Assembly (NCBI RefSeq): GCF_001949145.1
Contig: NW_019091573.1
Location: forward strand, 307,450-349,590
From: Acanthaster planci
Taxonomy: Eukaryota; Echinodermata; Asteroidea; Valvatida; Acanthasteridae
DNA length: 42,141 nucleotides
Reading direction: 5' to 3'
Position 1 is the first letter of the stretch, and the number at the start of each line of letters is the position of its first letter. Below the pieces are notes generated by a model. The model did not search any database. It worked only from the letters and a program-made list of their open reading frames with translations, and was not told where the DNA came from. Position numbers and translations under genes: made by a program. Below are positions 1 through 11,382 of this stretch, piece after piece.

Positions 1-25
1 GCTAAGATTCTCTCATTCACTCGTG
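1..25 (+). CDS. Receptor exon 1 of window (partial): FN3 strand-E region
   Basis: The window opens inside an exon. Bases 1-24 read AKILSFTR and base 25 gives the first base of the next codon. A GTAAAA donor follows at 26. Joined to the next exon it gives FTRGLEIATVYYVQ, which fits the common FN3 pattern LTGLxPxTxYxVxV around strands E and F. The phase (one base carried over) matches the next exon exactly. The donor is not the strongest form and only 25 bases are visible, so this rests on phase and domain fit. Confidence 0.65.
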
Positions 26-2353
26 GTAAAAGGCGGAGTGTAAATCGATGAAGTAATTCTGCGAAGGGGAAGTTGTTGATCATGTGGCTTGTTTCCCTTT
101 TTTTTCATGTTCTTGTTTATTTGATTGCACTTTTCAACTCGGGTTGTATGTTTTGTGTACACTGACTGGTGCCTCTCACAGTTGCCAGAAGCATCTTGAG
201 TCACAGAATTTCGTCACAGGGGGAAGTAATATTCTCTGCTGTCAATTGGTTTCTTTGTCATTTTGTTCATATGGTACCATCAGCGAAAGATAAAGTGCCA
301 TCAGTCAAGGGACAAATGATACATGGATCTGTGCCTTAGAATAATATCTGACGAGCTGACAGAAACTGTTTGAAGTCTGAATGACGAGATACTAGGGATG
401 TAATGATACACCAAGATACGTGGTTGCCATGATACAACCATAGTGTATCATATATCAACAAAGTACAACAAAAGGCTGCAAACTGTTGAACTGCTGGTTA
501 AAGTGATATACAAATTGGAAAGGTCAATAGGGCCTGACATTTTGATCTCAGAAGAATCTTTCACCAAGGCCTTTGAGAAAGATTAATCTGGGATCAAAAC
601 AGTATCATGATATTTAGCTAACTGTACACGTTTTGCAGCATTAGAAATTGGATTAAAATTGAAAGAAGCACGGCACATTAAGAGCTTTAATTAATACAAC
701 ATGTCCATGCATTTTGACAAACTAATTTCCATAATTTTAAAATTTTGCAATATAAACTACAGGTACACTGTATGCTGTTCTTACAAAGTGGTATTGCAGG
801 TCAATACAGTGTTTTTTTTGCATTATTTGGTAAATACTACAAAATCTTTCAGATTAACTTCCATTTCTTTCATACCTGCCCAAGAAAAAAGTGACTGGGA
901 TCCCGGTGGGAATCCCACCGGGATGTTTGATGGGATCCCACTGGGAATTTTCGTCAGGTTATAGGGATCCCATTGGGAATCCCACTAGATGCGGGATGGG
1001 ATTCCACTGGCATGCGGGATGGGATCCCACCGTGATGTGGAATGGGATTCCACCAGGATCCCACTTGAATCTCAGGGTGGGATCCCATCCCATTTGCAGT
1101 AGGATCCAGCTTGGACTTGGAAGATCCCAGTGGGATCTGAATCCCAGTGCAATCCCACCTAGATCCCACTGGGATCCCTGTGGGATTCCACCGGTAAATT
1201 TTGTTGGGATTTGCATGGGATAGCCAGTATCCTGGTGGGATTTCAGACACATCCCACTGATATATCCCAGTTTGATGCAACTGACATCCCATTGCGATCC
1301 CAGTTTGACATGGGATGTCATTTTTTCCCACTCAATCAGTTATGCTGCTCAGGTTCAGGCTTATGAAGTGATAACATCTACTTGAATGTCAGTAGGGAAA
1401 AAAAATTCAAACATAATTTTGCCCGATATGGTCCCAATATATACTTCTTTCTGCTCTGCTTTCGTCACTTGGAAATTGAGGAAGGATGTGTGAATGATTC
1501 AATTTGGCAGTCAGCAATTATGCCGCAGTAAATATTTGGGTCTCATAGGACTACTGTTGGTGTGCCTGCTGGTGTGTCTGTAGATATTCTAGGATGTGGG
1601 GAATGTCACTCCATCCCATCAGGGAGAATTTCAGAACCAACACTTGGGGGTCCGACCCATGTTTTGCTTAAGACGTCATTGGGTCATTGACCATAATCCT
1701 GTCATTAAACTGGAGCGATTTGGCTCGTGTGGAAGACAGTACCTGAACCCAGCTTTCTTTTGCAAGTGTGATTGCGAATACATTCAGTATCCTGAACCAG
1801 TCTTAAGACCAGCCAAGCACATATTTATTCCCATTAATTAATACTTTTTGGTCAGAGTGTCAAAAGATTTCCAACAATTTTGCTCTAGAAATTTACTTTC
1901 TTTTTCCCAAACACCCCTGTCCATTTTAAAGTGTATTCCTCGTGCAAGTTGTCCGAAAGAGACTCCTTATGCATGGCGAGCCACATTCACAGAGACTCTT
2001 GACCAATCAGAATCAATTAAACTGTCTCGCATCCAGATGCCAGCATGTGATTTATGCATTGGGCATTATCACTTCTCAGCAGGCATTATCAAACGTACGT
2101 TTATACACGGTCTAGTTGCATGTTATTGAATAGGGAGACTGTCTAAGGTATTTATGAATACTGCTTGAACTGAAGGACAGTTTAAGTGGACCAGTTGCAC
2201 TGAGTGTTCTTATAAATCTTAACTCCAGTGCCACACATAGAATGACCAGTTGTCCATTCCCTCATTCAAAAGCTCTTGGCTTTGAGAAATATTTTCCAAA
2301 CTTGATTGGCATGCCTTAGTCACATTTTTCTATCCCCTGTTTCCTTTATGCAG
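26..2353 (+). other. Receptor intron (2.3 kb), phase 1
   Basis: AT-rich noncoding sequence between two halves of one FN3 domain. It holds the GGGATCCC-type array at 887-1330, described separately. A pyrimidine-rich stretch precedes the acceptor TGCAG at 2349-2353. Short open frames inside (for example 1596-1841 and 1848-2129, + strand) have no recognisable domain or matching splice phase. I see no other exon. Confidence 0.6.
887..1330. repeat. Degenerate array of GGGATCCC-type palindromes
   Basis: About 440 bases are built from repeated GGGATCCCA, GGGATTCCA and GGGAATCCCAC words, separated by short variable spacers of roughly 5-20 bases. The core GGGATCCC is its own reverse complement, so the array looks alike on both strands and creates long open frames in both directions with repeated W-D-P and G-I-P words. 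These frames are a side effect of the repeat. The ends (GTGACTGGGATCCC on the left, TGACATGGGATGTCA on the right, next to runs of A or T) hint at an inverted-repeat boundary, but unit length is irregular, so a classical minisatellite is not certain. Confidence 0.85.
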
Positions 2354-2467
2354 GCTTGGAAATTGCTACTGTATACTACGTGCAGTTGGTGGCATACAAC
2401 TTTGTCGACGGCAGGCGCCTAGAGGGGCCACCTTCAGCGGAGACATCCATTGCAACGCAAGAAGGAA
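2354..2467 (+). CDS. Receptor exon 2: end of FN3 domain 1
   Basis: The exon enters with two bases completing a Gly codon and reads LEIATVYYVQLVAYN, then a Gly/Arg turn, EGPPSAETSIATQEG. This is the F strand, FG turn and G strand of a fibronectin type III domain (compare the general pattern TxYxVxVxAxNxxGxGPPS). It leaves with one base (phase 1) at GTAAGA, the usual phase at FN3 domain borders. The acceptor is TTTATGCAG. The gap to the next exon is only 560 bases. Confidence 0.85.
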
Positions 2468-3027
2468 GTAAGAATTAAATGACATTTTGGCTTTCATCCA
2501 ACCATTTTGCACTTTGCTATTGAAGGTTTAGGTCATTAAATCTGTACAAAATTTGTTTAAATTGGTTTTTATATTAAGGACCTTAATTAAAGAAGGCCAA
2601 TCATGTTATTGACAGTTTTTGTCATTGAAGCATGTGGGCTGTGACTTTTCAATGGTGTGGACATTTTGCCTTTTTACGACTGAAATGATGAGTTACAAGA
2701 AAAGATGGTTTCTTTACTTTAGGGCCTTTATAATCAGGCATGCAACTTCTCAAATAAGCCGCTTCCCCTCAGCTCATTTACACTTGAGATTAACCTCTTT
2801 GTGTTAACTTTACTCATTTTATATAGCATCCACAGTAAGCATGGATTGAAATTCCAATTCCAACACAGCAAGATATGTTTTTCTTTACATCTTTGTGATG
2901 TCCAGTGGCATCTTTTTTTCATTAAGCAAAGAACTTTGATCAATATGTCTGCCAGTGTTGAATTCACAAGAATATTTAAAAAAACGTATGTAATTAAGTT
3001 TTTCTTGTTTGTGTAATCTCCCACCAG
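2468..3027 (+). other. Receptor intron (0.56 kb), phase 1
   Basis: AT-rich spacer between FN3 domain 1 and FN3 domain 2. The donor is GTAAGA and the acceptor is CTCCCACCAG. I see no repeat or further exon in it. Confidence 0.75.
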
Positions 3028-3207
3028 TCCCTGGACCTGTCCAAGATCTCAACGTCTCCGCCATCGGACCTGACTACATCTACCTCACTTGGCAACCCCC
3101 CTCTGAGCCCAATGGCGTGATCCAGGCCTATGTCATCACGTACAAGGCAGACCTTCCTCAGGAAGTTACCACTGACATCCTGAGTGTTGTGACAGGGGGT
3201 GCGAGGG
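3028..3207 (+). CDS. Receptor exon 3: N-terminal half of FN3 domain 2
   Basis: The exon completes an Ile codon and reads PGPVQDLNVSAIG, then LTWQPPSEPNG and AYVITYKA. These are strands A, B and C of an FN3 domain: the conserved P-x-P-x-x-L start, the core Trp of strand B/C, and the P-x-x-P-N-G turn before the Y-x-I-x-Y strand. NVS is an N-glycosylation sequon. After YKA there are about 20 residues (to GGAR) that a standard FN3 domain lacks. The exon ends phase 1 at GTAAGT. Sequence upstream of the acceptor also reads open, but it is intron. Confidence 0.9.
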
Positions 3208-6200
3208 GTAAGTCCAACTTTTGAGGCCAGACCCCTCTATAATTCTCCCAGACACGAGCCCTGAAATCCCCCTCCCCCGTGCATGCTGCGTGCAGCCCGT
3301 CGTACCTCCTGGGAATCTCTTGGGGGGATTTGGGATCGAAACTGATACTCATTTTGGAAGGAGAGCCTCAGTATCCACCGGTTGTAATGTATCAGCCTAA
3401 CTCCTCCTTGCTGTTGCGGTCCGTGTACGTAGGCTGGGTAAGTAGTGGTGTGTAAATGAGAGTGATGTAATGTTGTTTTTCTGACCGCAAGCAATAAATT
3501 GTTGCTTAAGTGTCCCAAGGCGGAGTGGAACTCCACAGTATTGTGTTTACGAGCCAGGTGTAACTATGGTGTGACTCACCTCAGTCGTCCGGCAGGGCAA
3601 TTGAGTGTAATTGTCCCCCAAAGTTTCCTGTACAATGTCCCCAACGATTGGCCTGTTTGGCGATGAAGTTACCTTAGTCGGTTATTGTGTATCTAACTTC
3701 ATTAAGGTGAGTTGATTGCGGGGAATGGCTCCTTGGGAGGATGTGTTATTGTGATTGTTCATTGGCTGTTCACTTTGTGGTGACTGGAATACGTTGCTGT
3801 GTACACTCCGTGACATACATGTATACGCATGTGTACATAGGCTGCTGAATGTGAAGGGGGAATGAAAACCGTGTGTGTTCGCAAGTACATGTATTAACAG
3901 GCTGGGACATATGTTACTCTTGGCCTTCGCTTTGTGTGGTGTGTTCTCCCATGTGAAATGACTTGTCCAGCCGTCATCCTCAAACAGTAAGTGCGTATTT
4001 TCTAACATGTGCTGTATGACTGAACCTGATGTCTGTCGTCTGTTCCTTTGTATTTGTCCTGAAGTGTTGCATGTAAGTACGTTAATAAAACGTACATCCC
4101 TCAAGTTTGGTATTCTCAACTTGTACACAGTAGAAAGTGCATAATATGGGGAATAGGATATCAATCCATTGCATGGTATTTATGCACGTAGATCTGTCTC
4201 TGTGTATATGCAGCTGTAAAACTGTGGTACACACATTTTTAATGGTGGTGTTGGTGCACGGTGCATGGTACTTGATAGTGTTCCTATATGTACATGTACA
4301 TGCAGCTGGAACTAGTATGCATGGGTGGGGACTTTTACCTCCGTCCATTAAAGTTTGCACTGTTCGGCAAATATGGCAAATACAAGACCTACATATAGCT
4401 AAAATCCTGTCTTATTGAGTTTCCTCTTCTTAATATAATTACGGCAAGGGTTGTGTGCATGGGTGATGTGGGGGGGGCGTGTGAATTGATTTCACTACCT
4501 TTTCTTCATGGACGTGATACATGTAAGTACTAGAAATGTATATATGGCATAGGTTTTGGGGCTGATCCCGTGTTTGTCTCATTTGTGTGAAAATTCTGTC
4601 ATTGTAAAGTAATTAAACAACCAGTACAGAGCAGAAGAAACTGCTGACAAATTAATTAAGGAAAGTGGGTGGAGATACCGTCTGTCTGCTAATTTATCAA
4701 GCAGTAGCTTGTCATCAGCTTTCTGTCATGTGGTTGCGTTCCATTAACACAGTGTCATGAAGATGGCATGTGTTGCAAACGTGCTTCAGACATTTTGGTA
4801 GATAGAGTATAGCATATAAATGTACGTGTAGCTTCTCTTTTTTCCCACTCACGCCAGCAATATACGTGGTCAGCAACATGTGGTCATCTGTCTGTTGCGC
4901 ATATTCATGTAAACCTTGCATTATTTTCTGTTTCATGTATAATTCGGGAAACTCTTGCAGTTGTCCAAATCGTTGTGGCGCATTTGGGAAATAGATGTTG
5001 ATGGCCCCGCCCAGCATGACTAGCTAAAATGCAATGTTATAATGTTACCATCCATGCAGCAGGGGCATCGCAAACTACGAACTTTCATCCTTATAAGATG
5101 CAGCGTCTCAAACATATTATGCGGAGCTTGTTTTCAGTAGGCAGGTGGTGTCAGCTCACCTTGGTGTCTTAAGCTGACAACTGACCTCAGCTCTGCCCTG
5201 GGTATGCAGTCAGTCACCTTCTAGTTTCTAATATTACCTGTCAGAACGTGTACCAATTTTGTAAATTGCAGCCCAGCAACCAACAGGTGTGCTGAAACCT
5301 GTTAGCAAGTTTGATGATGTGGGACAAGTCCAGTTACTATTTCAACAAGTTCCCTCTGGAGGGCTTGTTAACTCAAAGGGATTTCCTGGGCCCATTACAC
5401 AGAGGATGTTAAAGGAATCATGTTATAGGATCTTTATGACTTGAATATATGAAGCACAGCTTTCTTTACATGGTTTTATAACTTAGACAACTCCTTTGAA
5501 GCAGTAAAAGGGAGATATTTCAATATTTTCGGTTCTATGCTAAAGATTTTCATATGTATGAGCCAAGGCATGATATCATTCAAGACATAAATGGATCAAG
5601 TTTTTCCACAGGTTTGGGTACAACATATGTATCAAACCTTTCTATATTTTCCCGAAGTAGGTTCCACATTATTCTTGGTTTTGTTAAACAGCTTGTTTAG
5701 ACAATAGCAGTGGCCAATATTTCTTCACATTGTTGAAAACATGAAACCAAACGGAGCTGAATATCCACTGCATGTTTCTTTAAAGACATTTTGGCAAATC
5801 CTCTATGCACTATGGGGTGATGTCTATAATTGCGTCCGCACTCTTGATTGATTTGATAGAGTTTGCCCACACACTGTGGAGGTTGAGCATATGTTCAGCC
5901 CTCAGTGGGCCATGTGTCATGGGCAGGGAGTGGTGTTGTATTTAAGAGATTGTAAAATCCTAGAATTTCTTTTAATGCTCAGTCCCACAGATTTCTTCTC
6001 TTGCTTAACTTGCACAGTTTTGAAGGACAGTTTTTTCTTAGAGACATGTAAGTTGCTAGTTAAAGTGTGTATGGCTTTATTGTTATAGTTTAGATGTTGC
6101 ATAAATGTTGTGTAAAACATGTTGTTATGATCGATGTTCATAATTATGGTATGCAGTGTGAAGTACTTCGTCTTCAAAAGACAGTGCCATCAAGTATTCC

Positions 6201-8327
6201 AGAAAATCGCAACTACATGTACTTGTATTTCGGCAGCTTGTCAAAAAACATGTGACAGCTCCCTGATAGGCTTTTCCGTTGTCCTATGATGCATGTGTCA
6301 TCGTGTCTTAAAAGCTCTTTGCTATTTGCATGGCACCAGCGCACAATACGGCATCAATACTGCACTGTAAGCGATACCATGTACTTAATTCAGAACTCAT
6401 GTCACTTGTGCTGCTGCTGGCAGCACGTATTCTGTTCTTATCTTGATGCATCCACAATGCAACTTGGAGTCATTTTGAATTTACAAAGTAACTTCAACTA
6501 GGGCAGTAAGAACAAAACCTGGCTTTCATTACAGTGGTTAGTCGCAGGTCTAGTTCAAACATGTGGGGGAATGGTAGGTTTGGCCATGGGCAGACAGCAA
6601 AACAGCCCAGCAGTGACCTAACCAGTGCATAACGCGTGAAACCAGAGCAAAGAGAGAAAACAAAAAAATTACAACCAGGATTGCTTTTCCTGTCCTGAGA
6701 AATGAGCGATTATACCTGGATATGCATGGCGCCAGGGGAGTTGCTCTGACACAATGTTGATGAGGAGAAGTGAACTAATGCTCATTAGGGTAGTATTTCT
6801 TGTTTGCCTGTTACTTAATACTAGTGATGATTGCACAAAGGAGGGAAAATTAACAAGGTGAAATTGAAGCTTGTCAGTAGGTAGGAAATAATGAATTACA
6901 TGTAAGCTGCCTGAAAGTACGTTGCATATTACCCCCCTGCTTCAATGGTAGAGTGCAACTTAGCCAGATGGGCAGAAAGGAAGAGAGTTTGATGCACACA
7001 AGTCAAATTTAGAGCAGTCTCTTGACTTTTAAACAAAAATAAAACAAAGCTATTGAACTGTCAACCCTGGAGAAAATTGTCACTGTTGTGACTGCTCTGA
7101 CACTTTGGCCACCTGCCAAAAGTGAACCCTAAGAAGTGCCCCCCCCAACAAAAATATATCTGAAATACATGTATGGATCATAAATGAAACTTATGGTCAC
7201 CTTTTGTGAATCTTCTTTGAAGTATACGAGTACATGTACTTTTAATGCACAGTTTACAGTCTGGTCTGGGCCCTTGATGGTGTCTCTCTTCTGTCTTGCA
7301 GTTGGCAGCAAAAGAAAACAAAACCAAACTGCTGGCCCTTCCCAACTGCATGAAACAGCATAATACTTGCCCAGATTATACCTGGATCAAGTGGTCTGAT
7401 GCAGGTTTTGGGAAACTGGCTTATCGTAGTGACGTTAATCCCCGCTGACTGAAATGCGGTCTGAGCCCGACAGTTGTTTTGCCTGATTGGAAGCTCAGCA
7501 AACAGATGACCCCACCTTTAATGACCCCAGCCATCCAATCCCAATTGAATTAGAAAGAAACTGACCATGGACTTACACAACAATGACCTCCCACCGTTTA
7601 GTCTCCCGGCACTTCCCCCCCTCCTATTCTTCCTTTTCAAAAGTTTACGTTCATGTTGATTAGACATCTGAGCCTAATGAGTGGAGATAGATCAATTGAA
7701 ATATATCCTTCCTGAACGTCTTAAGGAGGTTTCGCTCAGGGCCCGGCATCTGTCTGCCAGACACTAGAGAGCAGCCTTATCATGTCAGCCCAAGAAGTCT
7801 AGTGCTAAGCCCTCACTCAGATGAAAGGATCTCGTTTCTAGAGGATGAAAGAATTCACGTACCAACGACGCTTGACAGGGGAAGGGTATGGAAGTGACAG
7901 GCAACCTGAGACAGCATAACCTAGCGAGCAGCTCTGGCACCCAGTTGAAATTTCTGTAAAGACCTGAATCTTGCGAAGAGTACTGGTCATTTTCTTGAAT
8001 CAATGTGGTTGGATCTGCGTAACAATGTGAGTGATTTTCCACAACAAACGTAGTTTCAGTAGTCGTGTAAGATTTCTTCTTTTTTTCTGTCATTCAGGAA
8101 CACAGGAGATTTGGAAATATGTGTGAAATTTTACTAACAGGGATCTTGGAAAATTTTAGAGAGGTTTCAAATTTGACAGGTTTTGTGAATGTGATTGGAA
8201 TATAATTTGTTCATGCACATTTTTAGCTGTCTATAATAATGAAGAAGTTTCAGTGTTTGCATTTGCCTGTGTATGTGCCAATTCTAGCTACAGTGTAGCT
8301 GTGTCTGTGCCAAACCTTGTTACCTTT

Positions 8328-8580
8328 GTGAGGACCTGTTAGAACAAAACAAGTCCGCATATTTCAGGGTGTAGGAAACTTGTATGGACTAAGCCAGGTC
8401 CACACAAGATTCTCCCTTCTCTGAAAAACAGATATAGAGGCAATGTGGGTTATGTGTAGCAAAAGGTAGAGGAACATTTGAGGAAATGTCAGCAAAAATC
8501 CAGCCTCACATAGTGTTCACATTAAAAAAAAACCAAGTGATTTCTCTGCACTTGTTAAGTTCACAAAAACAAAGGCGGAA
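8328..8580. mobile_element. Decayed copy of the GTGTGGAC-TIR element
   Basis: Starts GTGAGGACC and then AACAAAACAAGTCCGCAT, and contains CCCTTCTCTGAAAAACAG followed by TAGAGGCA. It ends near CACAAAAACAAAGG. The same blocks occur in the same order in the better copies at 34501-34763 and 37270-37534. The right terminal GTCCACAC is not preserved here. This is an older, diverged relative found inside the receptor intron. Confidence 0.6.
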
Positions 8581-10744
8581 TACAGAAAGATAGAGCTTGC
8601 ATGTGCACATACAGCAGCTATCTTTCAGATAAGTGTTTATCATGTTTGTGGAGTGGTAACACAAACGTCTACCCATGTATCCCTATGGAACCAAAGCTCT
8701 GACCAGAAAGATGGTCACCGTGCACAACCTCTATAGTAGGAAATGTAAACATGAGTATACTCCTGTTTAAATGGTGTACAAGTAATGCACTTGAATGCAG
8801 CTTATAATTGCTACCAGTGTCACTCTCAATTCAACGTGGCTTCTGATGAAAATCACATACATGTACTTGTATTTTTAGCTAAACCTGAATTTAAAAAACC
8901 CAATAAATGATGGCACCATGTACATGTATGGTTATAGATTCATTTTTTCAATTCAGTTGGTCCAGAGGAGCAGGCTAAATTAACTGCTATGCATTTCAGA
9001 TCAGTGCATAGAAAACAACATATCCTCATAGTGTACCGTACATGTTTTACACTGTAAACTCTTGAATTCTATTACTGTTCCATAAGTCAACATTTTAAAA
9101 TTTGTCCATTGCCTTGGCCGTTTTCCACTGCTTAACTTTGTCTCTTTGTTAGGCTTCATCTTTAAAAAATTCCCCTCTGTAGAATTAAAAAATTCAAAAT
9201 TGAAGTACTGAATGTTTGTTCCTTTACATCATACTTGAGGTCTGATAACTTGAGGTTATCAGACTAAACGTGAAGATTAACCAGTTCAAAGTCTGGTGGT
9301 AAGAAAAAGATGAAGCTTGAGACAGACGAACTTGATTTTTGGAAAATGCCCCCCCCCAAAAAAAAGAGTTGAAATGTAATTGTGAATAGCTTTTCGTGCA
9401 AAAGAGTCAAGACTTTTGCTGTGCATCAGTGCTAACAGTCATTTTCCTAAAGCATGCTGTAAATAGATTTCACTGTGAGCTTTTCTGGACAGGATAGATA
9501 AGTTTACACAGTTGTTGTATGTACAATAACACATAGCACGGTTCAGAAGCACAGGTTACCTTTTCTCGGTCAGCAGAGTTTTTTGAGGCTTGACGAAGGG
9601 ACATTTTACCGCGGAAAGCTGGAAGCTTTCTGTCAGTCGAGGCGGCATACCACTTGGTAAACTTAGTTGGAAGTGGTTAATTTGCTTTTGTCAAGGGACT
9701 GGCTTAGTCCTTGGGATCTGGACATCACTCATTTGAAAGTTGTCTCAAACTTGTCAACAATACGCACAATGTACAGTTGTTGCTTTAAATTGAGAATGGA
9801 GTTGAAGTATTCCAATGTCATGAGCAACAGTTTGTGACACTAGATGTCTAGTAAGACCTTCAACATGACTTTATTTTATTTCAGCTCATTTTGGTCAGTT
9901 CTCTTGGAGAAAAAAATGGCCAAACCCTACACTTCATTTTCAGTTTGTATACAAAAATTGTTTGTACGTGGCTGGTAATCAATTTAATTCATTGATGCAC
10001 TTGTGCAGCTTATCGAAGTGTGCTTAGTTTTTGGCAAAGGAAATACATGTATGTGTAACTTTTAGTCAGAACATAATGTAGGGCACTTACATGTAACTGA
10101 ATGAAAAATGTAAATTGTTAACATTTCTAAGTCAGTCCTTCTTTGTCGTCAAAGAACATTCAGTGCAGATGTAATGCTTGCCATTTGACAGTTTCATGAT
10201 ATTTGTGTGAGATGTGTTGTGACAAAACACCTGAAAACCAAGATCTGTTGATCCCGTTTAATTTCAACTTTCATCACTGTAAATGGCTACTCCAGCAAAG
10301 GTCACCTGATTATTCTCCAAGATGTCAAGAGACGTAATTTATTCTCAGGATGACAAAATGCTGACATGCACACCAGCTTGACTATATCAATTAGACCTCA
10401 TTAATTGAAGGCCATTTTGTTTTTGTCTGAGGCGAAAGTGGGCAGGCAAGCTGACCACACCAGACAGTGAGTGAGGTACAATATGTGGGCTGCCTTGAGG
10501 GTATGTGTTTTTTTCATTGGTCAGTCAAGGATTTTGAGTAGCAAGTGGGATGTATCAGTTGTAGTAGACCTATCCAGCATCTGGCTTTGGGCCATCCTGT
10601 GAATCAGTCATTTACATGTAGTTTCCCTACACAAACCAAGCAAAATGTACCAGGGTTGCAGAGCACTTGGGTATGGAGCACTGGGCTTAATGCAGATCAG
10701 CGGACTGCTCAGCACAGACTTCAGGGAACAATTAGACAATAGTG

Positions 10745-11382
10745 GTGCATCATTTTCACAATTTCACAAAACTCATCTTACAACTCATCTTAGGACTTAC
10801 GATGAGTCCCTACTCTGAGAATTGATCTGAGCTAAGACGTGTTCTGAGATTAATTTCACCAAACCCATCCCGAGAAGATGTAATGAGACTAGAAATTTGA
10901 TGGCTATTTTCCGTGTCTCTTCACTGCTAAATGAAACGGTCATTGAAAAGAATAGGGAGAGCCAGTGTCCTCTGGTCATATACGTGCACATACATGTATA
11001 TGGAGCACAAACTTTTGGGCATGCTTATTGAGTCATTATTTGCTTCCAATCATGTTCATAATTCTACTTTGAGAAGTACATGTAGGTGCTTGCATCATGC
11101 CTTTAAATTTTGACAATCTTTCTTTTTATCCGAACAATTAATGCACATACATGTATAACAAATTTAAAAGTCTCTTTCCGTGGCTGTTTTCTTCCTCGAA
11201 ACTGTTAAAAAAACAATGTTCATCTTTCGTTTGGACTCTCAGACCCATCTTAATTTAAAATGAGTTGCTAGGAAGTAAAGACATATTGAATGCATGTTAA
11301 GTTTGCAAATCAATCCAAGGACGAGTTGTGAGGTAAGACATGTTACCCTTCCTAAGACATGTCTTTTCTTGAAATCGGCCCC
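10745..11382. mobile_element. Possible TIR element with GGCCGATTTC-type end
   Basis: The right end read on the - strand is GGGGCCGATTTCAAGAAAAG, followed by repeated ATGTCTTA and then CAACTCGTCC. The left end reads ATTTCACAAAACTCATCTTA, then a second CTCATCTTA and GATGAGTCC. The two ends share the pattern ATTTCA, then -TCTTA twice, then a GATGAGTCC or CTCGTCC word, as inverted copies. The match is imperfect and no target duplication is obvious, so boundaries are approximate. Confidence 0.35.

Noticed and set aside
954-1331. Open frames on both strands with repeated WDP/GIP words
   Set aside because: They come from the GGGATCCC palindromic array, which reads open in several frames on both strands. 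This is repeat structure, not a protein.
3232-3540. Less AT-rich stretch after receptor exon 3, possible alternative exon
   Set aside because: No FN3 motif and no acceptor/donor pair keeping phase 1 was seen.
3682-4164. 160-codon open frame on the - strand, the longest in the window
   Set aside because: It lies in the large receptor intron, has no recognisable domain, an unbiased mix of residues and no splice or expression support.
6929-7009. tRNA-like or SINE sequence (AATGGTAGAGTGCAAC)
   Set aside because: It resembles an A box, but the following B-box candidate (GAGTTTGATGC) fits poorly and no stems pair.
7420-7680. Possible conserved noncoding element or exon with higher complexity
   Set aside because: The composition stands out slightly, but no frame, splice pair or known motif supports it without comparative data.
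10388-10409. Paired TAAT/ATTA sites (CAATTAG and TTAATTGA) as a homeodomain enhancer
   Set aside because: Such words are expected by chance in AT-rich introns; nothing else supports an enhancer.
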